Assembly (NCBI GenBank): GCA_946886855.1
Contig: CAMPJJ010000070.1
Location: 1 to 30,352 of the forward strand
Source of the DNA: an uncultured Roseateles sp.
GTDB taxonomy: Bacteria > Pseudomonadota > Gammaproteobacteria > Burkholderiales > Burkholderiaceae
Direction: 5' to 3'
Length of the DNA: 30,352 bases
Shown: positions 6,101 through 16,880 of the stretch, piece by piece
How positions within the stretch are numbered: the stretch's first letter is position 1
Layout of the letters: each line of letters begins with the position of its first letter
Notes under the pieces: model-generated
The model's input: the letters and a program-made list of their open reading frames with translations, nothing else
What the model was told of the DNA's origin: nothing
The model's database searches: none
Program-made: the position numbers and the translations under genes

Positions 6101-7852
6101 TCAGTCCGGCGGCGACAGCACCCGCGCCGGGAGCATCGATCGCAGCACCGCGTGCAAGGGGCCGGGCTGCACCGGCTTGCGCAGCACGAGGTAGCCGTCG
6201 GCCTCGGCGCGGCGGAGGTCGGGCAGGTCGAACTCGCCGGTGACCACCAGGCCGCGAGCGAGCGGCAGGCGGTCCAGCAGATCCTGCAGCAGCGCATAGC
6301 CGCCATCGTCGTGCCCCAGCCGCAGGTCGCTCACCACGATGTCCGGCTCGAAGTCGGCGTCCAGCACCGCATGGGCCTGCGAGGCATCGCCCGCGATGCG
6401 GCAGTCGACGCCCCATTCGCCCAGCAGATGCGACAGGCCGCGGGTCACGCCGAGGTCGTCATCCACCACCAGCACGCGGCCGCCCAGGGACTCGAACGCC
6501 TGCCGTGCCACGGGCACGCGTTGCGTCGGCGCCGCCGGCATGGCCGCGGCGCGCAGCGTGATGCGGAAGCAGGAGCCGCGCCCGGGCGTGGAGTGCCAGT
6601 CGATCGAGGCCTGCATGCGCCGCACGCAGTCGCGCACGACCGACAGGCCGAGGCCCTGGCCCTCGCCGGTGACGCGCTCGGCGTCGTCGCCGCGATGGAA
6701 TTCGGAGAAGAGCGACTCGCGCTTGGGCGCCGCCATGCCGACGCCGGTGTCCCAGACCTCGATGGCCCAGTCGTCGCCCCGGCGCCGTATCGCGAGCAGC
6801 ACGCCGCCCTCAGGCGTGTAACGCAGCGCGTTGTGCAGCAGGTTGGCGAGCGCGCGGCGCAGCAGCATCGGCTCGGCCACGACCCAGGCCGGCGCTTCCG
6901 GCCCGCGAATGCGCCAGTCGAGGCCGCGCGCCTGCGCCTCCGGCTGGAAGCGCTCATGCAGTTCCGAAAGCAGCGGCGCCAGCGCCAGCGGCTGGAGCGC
7001 GAGCTCGGCGCTGCGGCTGTCCAGCGCGGAGACGTCGAGCAGCGAGTTCAGCAGGTCGTTGACGTGGCCGGCGGCCTGCGAGATGTCGACCAGCAGCGGC
7101 CGCAGCGACGGATCCCGGTTGCGCTGGAGCGCGGCCTGCGCGGTCAGGGTCAGCGCGTAGAGCGGCTGGCGCAGGTCGTGCGAGGCGGTGGCCAGGAAGA
7201 GGCTCTTCTCGCGCGATGCGGCCTTGGCGACATCGCGGGCCTCCTTGTGGGCGAGGGCGAGCGCTTCGCTCTGGCGCTTCAGGCGGGATTGCTGGACGAG
7301 GAAGCCGTTCGACGTGCGCGCGTGGCGCCACACCAGCCACGGGAAGAGCAGGCACAGCGGCAGGACGATCGGCCATTGCGTGGGGAAGGCGAAGGGCACC
7401 GCCACCGTGGCCATCGCCCACGCCGGCACGAGGAAACGGGCGAAGAACGGCAGATCCGCCGCGGCGAAGGCGGCCGTCGACACCGTCGTGCCGGCGAGCA
7501 CGAGGTACAGGAAGACCGCGTGCTCGAAGACGCCGCTCGCGGCGGCGACACCGGGCAGCAGGCCCCACAGCAGGCCGAAGGCGAGGGCGATGCGCTCCAG
7601 CGGTCGCGACCAGCGCGCCACGAAGTCGTCGGGGTTCATCGCCGCGGCCTCGCGCCGGAAGCGGCGACGCGCGACGGCGACGCCGATCGAGCTCAGCGCA
7701 TAGGCGATGGCCCAGGCCCACGCCCAGGGGGCCGCGCTGCCCGCCGGCGTGCTCGCGACCACGACCGGCGGCAGCACCAGCGCGGCCATTTCCACCGAGG
7801 CACGGTCGCCGACCAGGGGCAGGAGCTCGGAGCGCGGGGAGGGATCGGACAT
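6101..7852 (-). CDS. Hybrid sensor histidine kinase with receiver domain
   Basis: The 583-residue product has five or six predicted membrane helices in the first 175 residues, a linker coiled coil (about 185-215), a dimerisation/phosphoacceptor domain with His225 in SHDLRQPLYAL, and an ATPase domain with the N box (NLLHNALRYTPEGG, Asn341), G1 box (DTGVGM, Asp368) and G2 box (GEGQGLGLSVV). A C-terminal receiver domain (about 458-575) has acidic residues at 464-466, phosphoacceptor Asp509 in VVSDLRLG and Lys559 in LRKPV. The phosphate probably passes from His225 to Asp509 and then to an unlinked partner; no separate response regulator is adjacent. The SHDLRQP H box is typical of a kinase group common in Burkholderiales. 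The frame is open to 8005, but the ATG at 7852 begins the recognisable protein; its ribosome binding site is weak. Confidence 0.9.
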   Translation of the reverse strand: MSDPSPRSELLPLVGDRASVEMAALVLPPVVVASTPAGSAAPWAWAWAIAYALSSIGVAVARRRFRREAAAMNPDDFVARWSRPLERIALAFGLLWGLLPGVAAASGVFEHAVFLYLVLAGTTVSTAAFAAADLPFFARFLVPAWAMATVAVPFAFPTQWPIVLPLCLLFPWLVWRHARTSNGFLVQQSRLKRQSEALALAHKEARDVAKAASREKSLFLATASHDLRQPLYALTLTAQAALQRNRDPSLRPLLVDISQAAGHVNDLLNSLLDVSALDSRSAELALQPLALAPLLSELHERFQPEAQARGLDWRIRGPEAPAWVVAEPMLLRRALANLLHNALRYTPEGGVLLAIRRRGDDWAIEVWDTGVGMAAPKRESLFSEFHRGDDAERVTGEGQGLGLSVVRDCVRRMQASIDWHSTPGRGSCFRITLRAAAMPAAPTQRVPVARQAFESLGGRVLVVDDDLGVTRGLSHLLGEWGVDCRIAGDASQAHAVLDADFEPDIVVSDLRLGHDDGGYALLQDLLDRLPLARGLVVTGEFDLPDLRRAEADGYLVLRKPVQPGPLHAVLRSMLPARVLSPPD

Positions 7853-8039
7853 CGAGGCGGGGTGAGGGAAGACGGGGCGTGGCGTGACGGGAAGACCGGA
7901 GGCGCGAGTATCCCCGGAGCGGCCCGCGGGCTCGGCACGCGGCGGTCCCGGGCCGTTACCGGTCGTGCACCGCGGCAGTCGTCCACGGTCACGGGCGTGG
8001 CGCAATGCACCCGGCCCGTCCGGAAAATGCCGCGTCGCT

Positions 8040-8045
8040 TACAAT
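8040..8045 (+). promoter_or_regulatory. Putative -10 box of rimO
   Basis: TACAAT (8040-8045) matches the sigma-70 -10 box in five of six bases. Transcription would start near 8052. This rules out the ATG at 8044 and the one at 8005 as rimO starts and supports 8086. The rest of the divergent gap 7853-8085 shows no clear -35 box or other signal. Confidence 0.5.
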
Positions 8046-8085
8046 GCCGCCCCAGCCCTCAGCCAGATCGCCCGGCGGAACTCAA

Positions 8086-9510
8086 ATGGAATCAACGACT
8101 TACGACCCCACCGCCGCCAGGATCGGAGGCTCCGTTGGCAGCCCCGCCCCGAAGATCGGCTTCGTGTCTCTCGGCTGCCCGAAGGCGCTGACCGATTCCG
8201 AGCTCATCCTCACGCAGCTGCGCGCCGAGGGCTACGAGACCTCCAAGACCTTCGCCGGCGCGGACCTGGTGATCGTCAACACCTGCGGCTTCATCGACGA
8301 CGCCGTCAAGGAGTCGCTGGACACCATTGGCGAGGCGCTGGCCGAGAACGGCAAGGTCATCGTCACCGGCTGCCTCGGCGCCAAGGCGGGCGCGAGCTCC
8401 GACAACATGGTCCGCGAGATCCATCCCAGCGTGCTCGCCGTGACCGGCCCGCATGCGACGCAGGAGGTGATGGACGCCGTCCACACCCACGTGCCCAAGC
8501 CGCACGACCCCTTCATCGACCTGGTGCCCGAGGCCCGCGGCATCGCCGGCATCAAGCTGACGCCCAAGCACTACGCCTACCTGAAGATCTCCGAGGGCTG
8601 CAACCACCGCTGCAGCTTCTGCATCATCCCGAGCATGCGCGGCGACCTGGTCTCGCGCCCGATCGGCGACGTGCTGTCCGAAGCCAAGGCGCTGTTCGAG
8701 TCCGGCGTCAAGGAACTGCTGGTCATCAGCCAGGACACCAGCGCCTACGGCGTCGACATCAAGTACCGCACCGGATTCTGGGATGGCAAGCCGGTCAAGA
8801 CGCGCATGTTCGACCTCGTCGCGCAGCTCGGCGAGATCGCCAAGCCCTACGGCGCGTGGGTCCGCCTGCACTACGTCTACCCGTATCCGCACGTCGACGA
8901 GATCGTGCCGATGATGGCCGAGGGCCTCATCCTCCCGTATCTGGACGTGCCGTTCCAGCACGCCCATCCCGACGTGCAGAAGCGCATGAAGCGCCCGGCC
9001 AACGGGGAGAAGAACCTCGAGCGCATCCTGCGCTGGCGCGAGATGTGCCCGGAGCTCGTGATCCGTTCGACCTTCATCGCCGGCTTCCCCGGCGAGACCG
9101 AGGCGGAGTTCCAGTACCTGCTCGACTTCATGCGCGAGGCGCAGATCGACCGCGCCGGCTGCTTCGCCTACTCGCCGATCGAAGGCGCGCCGGCGAACGC
9201 GCTCGACGGCGCGCTGCCGGACGAGGTCCGCGAAGAGCGCCGTGCCCGCTTCATGGCCGTGGCCGAGGAGGTGTCGATCGCCAAGCTGCAGCGCCGCGTC
9301 GGCGCGACGATGCAGGTGCTGGTGGATGCCGCGCCGGCGCTGGGTCGCAAGGGCGGCGTGGGCCGCTCGTACGCGGACGCGCCGGAGATCGACGGCACCG
9401 TGCGTCTGCTGCCGCCCGAGAAGGCCAGCAAGCAACTGCGCGTCGGCGAATTCACCCGCGCCCGCATCGTCGGCGTCGAGGGCCACGACCTGATCGCGCT
9501 CCCGATCTGA
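8086..9510 (+). CDS. rimO: RimO, ribosomal protein S12 (Asp89) methylthiotransferase
   Basis: RimO adds a methylthio group to the conserved aspartate of ribosomal protein S12, using radical SAM chemistry and two iron-sulfur clusters. The 474-residue product has an N-terminal MTTase domain with cluster ligands Cys31 (SLGCPK), Cys67 (NTCGF) and Cys96 (TGCLG). The radical SAM motif is CNHRCSFC (Cys172, 176, 179) followed by [12 protein letters not shown], and a C-terminal TRAM domain covers about 410-474. The opening [17 protein letters not shown] is diagnostic of RimO rather than MiaB. The start at 8086 gives a short low-complexity leader (about 22 residues) before the conserved region and fits the promoter. 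The gene is monocistronic, ending at a strong terminator. Confidence 0.96.
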   Translation: MESTTYDPTAARIGGSVGSPAPKIGFVSLGCPKALTDSELILTQLRAEGYETSKTFAGADLVIVNTCGFIDDAVKESLDTIGEALAENGKVIVTGCLGAKAGASSDNMVREIHPSVLAVTGPHATQEVMDAVHTHVPKPHDPFIDLVPEARGIAGIKLTPKHYAYLKISEGCNHRCSFCIIPSMRGDLVSRPIGDVLSEAKALFESGVKELLVISQDTSAYGVDIKYRTGFWDGKPVKTRMFDLVAQLGEIAKPYGAWVRLHYVYPYPHVDEIVPMMAEGLILPYLDVPFQHAHPDVQKRMKRPANGEKNLERILRWREMCPELVIRSTFIAGFPGETEAEFQYLLDFMREAQIDRAGCFAYSPIEGAPANALDGALPDEVREERRARFMAVAEEVSIAKLQRRVGATMQVLVDAAPALGRKGGVGRSYADAPEIDGTVRLLPPEKASKQLRVGEFTRARIVGVEGHDLIALPI

Positions 9511-9533
9511 TCGAGCGCGTCGGCGCCCCGATG

Positions 9534-9560
9534 AACGCCGGCCTCGCGCCGGCGTTTTTC
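9534..9560 (+). terminator. Intrinsic terminator of rimO
   Basis: AACGCCGGC (9534-9542) and GCCGGCGTT (9548-9556) form a perfect 9-bp stem with loop CTCGC, followed directly by TTTC, so five T residues run from 9555. It starts 24 bases after the rimO stop codon. Confidence 0.92.
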
Positions 9561-9574
9561 CTGGCGTGAGCGAC

Positions 9575-10588
9575 TCAGGGCGCGTTGGCGATCCAGACGT
9601 GGCGCATCATCTCCGGCGCCGTCGACGGCCGGCGCGCCATGGCTTCAATGTGGTCCGCCACCAGCCCGCGCAGGATGAGCCGCTGCTGGTCCTCATTGGC
9701 GGTCGAGGTCTTGAGCAAGGTTTGGCGCTCGCCCGCATCCATGCCGGCAAGCACCGACGAGTAGAAGCAATCGCCGTCACCCGGGACGGGCACGATCTTG
9801 CCGTCCACGATGGCGTCGTAATGGGACGCGTGCAGACGCACGCGGATGGGCGTGCTGCCCGGCGTCCCGGTGCCATAGCGATCGCTTTCGCGGCCGGAGC
9901 GGTCCTCGATGCTCAGCACACGTCCCGCGGGCCAGCCGGGCAGGCTTGTGATGGCACGCACCGAGAACTCGCCGCCAAGGCCTGACCATGCGCGCGAACG
10001 GCGGATCTCCGTGGCGCTGTCGTGCAGCGCGGCTGCAAACGCGTCGTTCGCATCGACGACCCGCGTCGCCTCGGCGGCCTCGACCAGCTGGATCGTCTGG
10101 TGGCTGCGGCGTGCCGGAGCCTGGAGGGTCTGCAGGTGGCGCAGCAGGCGGTCGAAGCGAAGTGGCATCGCGGACTGGATGTTCTCGGGATCGAGCGCGG
10201 CGGTCAGCAGCCTGGCCTTCAGCGCCTCCCGGGCCAGCAGGATGTCCGGCCAGCCACGGCGATCGATCACCAGGGGGATGGCCGGCGCCGCGTCGACGCA
10301 GGCCGTCACATGCCTCAGCAGTCCGTGAGGGAGCGACCGGCCGCGCCGACGCACCTGGTCCGCCAGCTCCGCGAGCAGACGGCACAGCGAATTGCCGTCC
10401 ACCGGCTCCCCCGGCCGGAGATGCGCCCAGTCTGGACGATGGCGATGCCACTCGGCCGGCGGCAGATGCGCAGGCGGGTCGACGTCGACCTGCTCGAAAC
10501 TCTCGAAATCCTCGGAGACCTCGCCGGTCGATGGAGCGAACGCCGCTGCCGGCGGGGTGACGGTGCTGGAGAACTTGTCCGGGCGCAT
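9575..10588 (-). CDS. Putative OTU-fold cysteine protease (deubiquitinase-like) with permuted motif order
   Basis: No close family member is recalled for the whole 337-residue protein, but its last 140 residues carry the OTU hallmarks. They are WSGLGGEFSVRAITSL (201-216, like the WGG-E-ALs strand-helix of OTUs), a strand ending in SHYDAI with His256 and Asp258, then PGDGDCFYSSVL (269-280) with Asp271 and nucleophile candidate Cys274, and the helix LRGLVADHIEAM (306-317). In ordinary OTU domains the D-G-x-C motif comes first and the HY motif last; here the order is reversed, with only 17 residues between His256 and Cys274, as expected for a circular permutation. Residues 1-45 are Ser/Thr/Pro-rich and probably disordered, without a Sec signal; 60-195 is mostly helical. 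This suggests a translocated effector or a toxin, which is inference. The start at 10588 lacks a good ribosome binding site; the frame is open further upstream over metC but that part is a shadow. Confidence 0.7.
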   Translation of the reverse strand: MRPDKFSSTVTPPAAAFAPSTGEVSEDFESFEQVDVDPPAHLPPAEWHRHRPDWAHLRPGEPVDGNSLCRLLAELADQVRRRGRSLPHGLLRHVTACVDAAPAIPLVIDRRGWPDILLAREALKARLLTAALDPENIQSAMPLRFDRLLRHLQTLQAPARRSHQTIQLVEAAEATRVVDANDAFAAALHDSATEIRRSRAWSGLGGEFSVRAITSLPGWPAGRVLSIEDRSGRESDRYGTGTPGSTPIRVRLHASHYDAIVDGKIVPVPGDGDCFYSSVLAGMDAGERQTLLKTSTANEDQQRLILRGLVADHIEAMARRPSTAPEMMRHVWIANAP

Positions 10589-10762
10589 GGGGTGTCGAAT
10601 GTCCTGGAGGGGGCTGATGCGTATCGTTGTCCGGAAACAGGACCCGAGAGTTCGATCAACAGCCGTGCCTCGGCGCCGACTTTGACCTGATCGCTGCCGC
10701 GCCAGCCGGGACAGGGCGTGCTGGAGAATGTCGGCTGGCTGATTCCCGACCCAGGAGACCCT

Positions 10763-11974
10763 GTGACCCAGCGCGGCCCGTCCACCGAACTGATCCACCA
10801 CCCGTACCGGGCGCCCGAGGGCTGGGACGCCGTGCACGTCCCGGTGGCCAAGGCTTCGACGGTGCTGTTCAAGAACACCGCCGAGCTGCACCGCCCGCGC
10901 GCGATGGATGGCGTCAGCTATCGCTATGGCCTCCCGGGGACGCCGACGACCTACACGCTGGCCGCGCGCATCGCGACGCTCGAGCACGCCGCGCACTGTG
11001 TGCTCACACCCAGCGGCGTTTCCGCGATCACCTTGACCAGCCTGAGCTTCCTGAAGCCGGGCGATGAGGTCCTGCTGCCCGACAACGTCTACGGTCAGAA
11101 CCGCCACCTCGCCAACGGCCTGCTGACCCGGCTCGGCATCACCCATCGCTTCTACGATCCGCTCGACGTGCCGGCGTTCGAGGCGCTGCTGTCGGAACGC
11201 ACCAGGCTGGTGTGGCTCGAAGCCGCGGGATCGATCACGCTGGAGTTCCCCGACCTGGTGGGGCTGTTGCAAGCCTGCCGCGCGCGCGGCGTGCTCACGG
11301 CGCTGGACAACACCTGGGGCGCGGGACTGGCCTTCAATGCCTTCGAGGTGGCGCCGCACATCGCGCCCGGACTCGGCGCCGACATCAGCATGCAGGCGCT
11401 GACCAAGTTCCCCTCAGGCGGCGCGGACCTGCTGATGGGCGCCGTCTGCACGCGCGACCTGACCCTCAACCGCCAACTGGTGGCCACGCACGAGTACCTC
11501 GGCTACGGCGTCGGTCAGAACGACGTCGAAGCCGTCCTGCGCGGGCTGCCGAGCATCGCGCTGCGCTACCGCGCGCAGGATGCGGCGGCGCGCGAACTCG
11601 CGCAGTGGATGGCGGACCGGCCCGAGGTGGCGCGGGTGCTGCACCCGGCCCTGCCGGACTCGCCCGGCCATGCGTTCTGGCGGGACGTCAGTCCCGGGGC
11701 GGCGGGGTGCCTGTTCTCGGCGGTGTTCCGCCCCGAGTTCGATGCCCGCCGCATCGACGCTTTCGTCGATGCGCTGACGTGTTTCGGGATCGGCTATTCC
11801 TGGGCCGGTCCGATGAGCCTGGCCGTGCCCTACGACCTCAGCCGCAGCCGCTCGCTGGGGCTGCCGTGGACGGCGGAGGAGGGCGGCACGCTGGTGCGTT
11901 TCGCGATCGGGCTGGAGGAGGTCTCGGACCTGCGCGCGGACCTCGCGCAAGCCTTCGAGGTCTTGAGGTCTTGA
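10763..11974 (+). CDS. metC: Cystathionine beta-lyase (MetC), PLP-dependent
   Basis: The 403-residue product belongs to the Cys/Met-metabolism PLP enzymes. It should cleave cystathionine to homocysteine, pyruvate and ammonia in methionine synthesis. Visible family features are the substrate/PLP region YRYGLPGTPTTYTLAARI (53-70), the cofactor-nitrogen aspartate in LDNTWGAGLAF (Asp182), and the Schiff-base lysine in ALTKFPSGGADLLMG (Lys215). The GTG at 10763 was chosen because CAGGAG lies at the right distance upstream; the frame is open to 10718. The C-terminus runs into a tandem repeat, so the last residues VLRS and the stop codon come from repeat units. A related C-S lyase specificity cannot be excluded. 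The gap 10589-10762 to the divergent OTU gene contains a TTGACC (10682) but no matching -10 box. Confidence 0.88.
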   Translation: MTQRGPSTELIHHPYRAPEGWDAVHVPVAKASTVLFKNTAELHRPRAMDGVSYRYGLPGTPTTYTLAARIATLEHAAHCVLTPSGVSAITLTSLSFLKPGDEVLLPDNVYGQNRHLANGLLTRLGITHRFYDPLDVPAFEALLSERTRLVWLEAAGSITLEFPDLVGLLQACRARGVLTALDNTWGAGLAFNAFEVAPHIAPGLGADISMQALTKFPSGGADLLMGAVCTRDLTLNRQLVATHEYLGYGVGQNDVEAVLRGLPSIALRYRAQDAAARELAQWMADRPEVARVLHPALPDSPGHAFWRDVSPGAAGCLFSAVFRPEFDARRIDAFVDALTCFGIGYSWAGPMSLAVPYDLSRSRSLGLPWTAEEGGTLVRFAIGLEEVSDLRADLAQAFEVLRS

Positions 11975-11992
11975 GGTCTTGAGGTCTTGAGG
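11957..11992. repeat. Tandem repeat (GAGGTCTT)x4 covering the metC stop codon
   Basis: Four exact copies of GAGGTCTT (11957-11988) are followed by GAGG. The metC stop TGA (11972-11974) lies inside the repeat. Because the unit is 8 bases, each frame within the array soon meets TGA, so a change in copy number would alter only a few C-terminal residues. The repeat fills the gap between metC and the convergent smpB, where no T-tailed hairpin is visible. Confidence 0.92.
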
Positions 11993-12031
11993 CCATTGAG
12001 CGCTGAGCGCGCGAGCGGCCCGCCGCGACCC

Positions 12032-12496
12032 TCAGTCCTTGGACGGCCCCGAGACCTTGTGCCGCATCAGGCGGCCCTTCTCGCGTTCCCAGTCGCGCTT
12101 CTTCTCGGTCTCGCGCTTGTCGTGCTGGGCCTTGCCCTTGGCGAGGGCGATCTGCACCTTCACCCGGCCGTTCTTGTAGTGCAGGTCCAGCGGGATGAGC
12201 GTGAAGCCGCGCTGCTCCACCTTGCCGATCAGCCGGCGGATGTCGGCGCGGCTCATCAGCAGCTTCCTGGTGCGGTCGGCCATCGGGCTGACGTGCGTGG
12301 ACGCCGTGCGCAGCGGATCGATCCGGCAGCCGATGAGGAACAGCTCGCCCTCGCGGATGACGACATAACCGTCCGGCAGCTGGACCTGGCCGGAGCGGAT
12401 GGCCTTGACCTCCCAGCCTTCGAGGACGATGCCGGCCTCGTACTGCTCCTCGAGGTGGTACTCGAATCGGGCGCGACGGTTTTCTGCAATGGACAT
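12032..12496 (-). CDS. smpB: SmpB, tmRNA-binding protein
   Basis: SmpB binds tmRNA (SsrA) and brings it to stalled ribosomes for trans-translation. The 154-residue protein has the full family pattern: [20 protein letters not shown], the [14 protein letters not shown] core of the beta barrel, [28 protein letters not shown], and the basic tail beginning [21 protein letters not shown] that enters the decoding centre. Length is typical. The start ATG at 12496 has AAGAG upstream. It is divergent from ratA, an arrangement common in proteobacteria. The ssrA gene is not in the window. Confidence 0.97.
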   Translation of the reverse strand: MSIAENRRARFEYHLEEQYEAGIVLEGWEVKAIRSGQVQLPDGYVVIREGELFLIGCRIDPLRTASTHVSPMADRTRKLLMSRADIRRLIGKVEQRGFTLIPLDLHYKNGRVKVQIALAKGKAQHDKRETEKKRDWEREKGRLMRHKVSGPSKD

Positions 12497-12555
12497 GGGA
12501 ACTCTTGTTGTGCGTGGCGACCTGGTGACGACGAGATGGGGTCGATCGGGCCGCC

Positions 12556-12561
12556 TACAAT
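12556..12561 (+). promoter_or_regulatory. Putative -10 box of ratA-rnfH
   Basis: TACAAT (12556-12561) lies 21 bases before the ratA ATG, giving a leader of about 15 bases with no strong Shine-Dalgarno sequence. It is in the 86-base divergent gap with smpB. No clear -35 box was found. Confidence 0.45.
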
Positions 12562-12582
12562 CCCGCCATTCTAAGAACCACC

Positions 12583-13047
12583 ATGAAGCACGTCCGGAAG
12601 ACTGTCCTCCTTTGGTACTCGCCGCGCGAGATGTACGAGCTGGTCACCCAGGTCGAGCGCTACCCGGAGTTCCTGCCCTGGTGCTCGTCCGCCGAGGTCC
12701 TGGAGCGCCACGACGATGGCGTCACCGCCAAGCTGTCCCTGCAGTACGCCGGGCTGCGTCACGCGTTCACCACCCGCAACACGAACGAGCCGAACCAGCG
12801 CGTGCGCATGGCGCTGGTCGACGGACCGTTCTCGATGCTCGACGGCGACTGGCAGTTCCTGCCGCTGCACCGTCCGGGCGCGCCGACGGACGGCGAGCCG
12901 CGCGCCTGCAAGATCGAATTCGAACTGCGTTATGCGTTCTCGAGCTTCGCGCTGGAGGCGGTCGTCAGTCCGGTCTTCGACCGCATCGCCAACACCTTCG
13001 TCGACAGCTTCGTGAAGCGCGCCGAGCAGGTCCATGGCGCCCGCTGA
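12583..13047 (+). CDS. ratA: RatA/Coq10-like START-domain protein
   Basis: The 154-residue product has the Coq10/RatA type START fold, a single cavity for a hydrophobic ligand. Typical segments are [25 protein letters not shown] near the N-terminus, [11 protein letters not shown] in the middle and [31 protein letters not shown] split over the last strand and long helix. In E. coli RatA was reported to inhibit 70S ribosome association, while Coq10 relatives bind ubiquinone; which role holds here cannot be told. It overlaps rnfH by 14 bases, reproducing the conserved ratA-ratB pair next to smpB. It is not accompanied by an antitoxin of known type. Confidence 0.92.
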   Translation: MKHVRKTVLLWYSPREMYELVTQVERYPEFLPWCSSAEVLERHDDGVTAKLSLQYAGLRHAFTTRNTNEPNQRVRMALVDGPFSMLDGDWQFLPLHRPGAPTDGEPRACKIEFELRYAFSSFALEAVVSPVFDRIANTFVDSFVKRAEQVHGAR

Positions 13048-13357
13048 GCTGTCGATCGCGCTCTTCTGGAGCCCGGTCCGCGGTGAGTTGCGCGAACAAC
13101 GGCTGACCCTGCCCGCCGGCAGCACGCTGCGCGATGCCCTGGTCGCCAGCGCCTGGTTCGAACCGGCACGGATCGATGCGCTGACGGCCGGCATCTGGGG
13201 CCGCTCGGCGGCGCTCGACACGCCGCTGCGCGAGCAGGACCGCGTGGAGGTCTACCGCCCGCTGACGGTCGATCCGAAGGAGGCGCGCCGCCAGCGCTTC
13301 CAGGCCGCGGGCAGCCGCATCGTCACGCGACATCGGCCGCTGGGCCGCAAGGCCTGA
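13034..13357 (+). CDS. rnfH: RnfH/RatB-family small ubiquitin-like-fold protein
   Basis: This 107-residue protein matches the RnfH (UPF0125) family, called RatB/YfjF in E. coli. It shows [59 protein letters not shown] (split across the family's central strand and turn) and the conserved DPKEARRQRF near the C-terminus. The family has a beta-grasp fold and unknown biochemical function. The ATG lies within the end of ratA (ATG at 13034 against the ratA stop at 13047), so the two are translationally coupled. Confidence 0.92.
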   Translation: MAPAELSIALFWSPVRGELREQRLTLPAGSTLRDALVASAWFEPARIDALTAGIWGRSAALDTPLREQDRVEVYRPLTVDPKEARRQRFQAAGSRIVTRHRPLGRKA

Positions 13358-13392
13358 CACCGCGAGGGCGCGACGCCGCCAAGCCCGCATGC

Positions 13393-13416
13393 AAAAAGGC
13401 CGCGTGAGCGGCCTTT
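13393..13416. terminator. Bidirectional intrinsic terminator between rnfH and the DUF4124 gene
   Basis: AAAGGCCGC (13395-13403) and GCGGCCTTT (13408-13416) form a 9-bp stem with a GTGA loop. Read on the minus strand the stem is followed by five T residues (bases 13393-13397), so it mainly ends the DUF4124 transcript; on the plus strand three T residues and GGTCTT follow. Confidence 0.88.
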
Positions 13417-13487
13417 GGTCTTACCAGTGGTCACCGGACTTACGTCCGTCTTGCCGCCCGGTGTTGTTTCCGGCACTCGTTCCGGCC

Positions 13488-13997
13488 TTATTTGCAGTTG
13501 GCCGTGATCACGACCTGCATGTTGCGGATCTCTTCCTGGCGCATCTGCTCGGTCATCGGCTGCGATTCGCCGGTCTGCGTGCCGCTGCGCAGGCGCACGC
13601 CGGACTCCAGGACGCGCTGACGGTTCTGGGCCTGGCGGCAGTTCTCGGCCATGGCGTCCGCGCGGGCCTTGTCCTCCTGGGCCTTGCGCTCGCGCTCCAG
13701 CTTGTCGCGCGAGGAGGCTTCGCTCGCCGCACGAGCCGGCGCGGAAGCCGCGGAGGCCGGCGCCGACGCGCCCTGCAGCGCGGCCTGGCCCGGCGACGGG
13801 GGCACGCGCGTCGCATTCGACGGACGCTGCAGGATGTCCTTGTCGGCGACGCTCGGCGGCGGCGGACGGTCGCTGTATTGCGTGCGGCCGTCGGCGTCGC
13901 GCCACTTCCATTGGGCGTGCGCGATCGAGGTCAGCGCCATCAGCGCCAGCGCGCAGATCACGCCCAGCGGGCGTCGCGAGAGTCGGGGATTCTTCAT
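13488..13997 (-). CDS. DUF4124-domain periplasmic protein
   Basis: The 169-residue protein has a signal peptide (1-28, [18 protein letters not shown]) and then the DUF4124 opening [20 protein letters not shown] (29-48), typical of small exported proteins of beta- and gammaproteobacteria. Residues 65-100 are Ala/Ser/Pro-rich, then an Arg/Glu/Lys-rich helical region (about 95-135) holds one cysteine ([10 protein letters not shown]), and the protein ends VVITANCK with a second cysteine. The function of the family is unknown; a role at the cell envelope is inferred only from export. The gene is divergent from guaB and its start lacks a clear ribosome binding site. Confidence 0.85.
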   Translation of the reverse strand: MKNPRLSRRPLGVICALALMALTSIAHAQWKWRDADGRTQYSDRPPPPSVADKDILQRPSNATRVPPSPGQAALQGASAPASAASAPARAASEASSRDKLERERKAQEDKARADAMAENCRQAQNRQRVLESGVRLRSGTQTGESQPMTEQMRQEEIRNMQVVITANCK

Positions 13998-14025
13998 GGT
14001 CGTGGAGTGTACTGCCGGGCTTCTC

Positions 14026-16831
<2,806 letters not shown>

Positions 16832-16880
16832 TCCCGAACTCGGGCCGCCAAGAATCCCCAAGCATCCCCAGAAGCTGACC

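Noticed and set aside
5969..8191. A 740-codon plus-strand open frame
   Set aside because: It is antisense to the hybrid histidine kinase, which has intact H, N, G1, G2 and receiver motifs.
10682..10687. TTGACC as -35 box for metC
   Set aside because: No acceptable -10 hexamer 15-19 bases downstream.
10589..10762. hrpII/PIP-type box (TTCG-N16-TTCG) upstream of the OTU gene, which would mark a type III effector
   Set aside because: Only one TTCG is present in the minus-strand upstream region; no such pair at the right distance.
9575..11359. A 594-codon minus-strand frame that extends the OTU gene across metC
   Set aside because: The part upstream of 10588 lies over metC, which has full PLP-enzyme motifs; its translation is Arg/Gln/His-rich, typical of antisense frames in high-GC DNA.
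12583..13357. ratA-rnfH as a genuine toxin-antitoxin pair
   Set aside because: The pair is a conserved housekeeping-type cluster next to smpB; the toxin label rests on one E. coli study and no antitoxin function is shown for RnfH/RatB.
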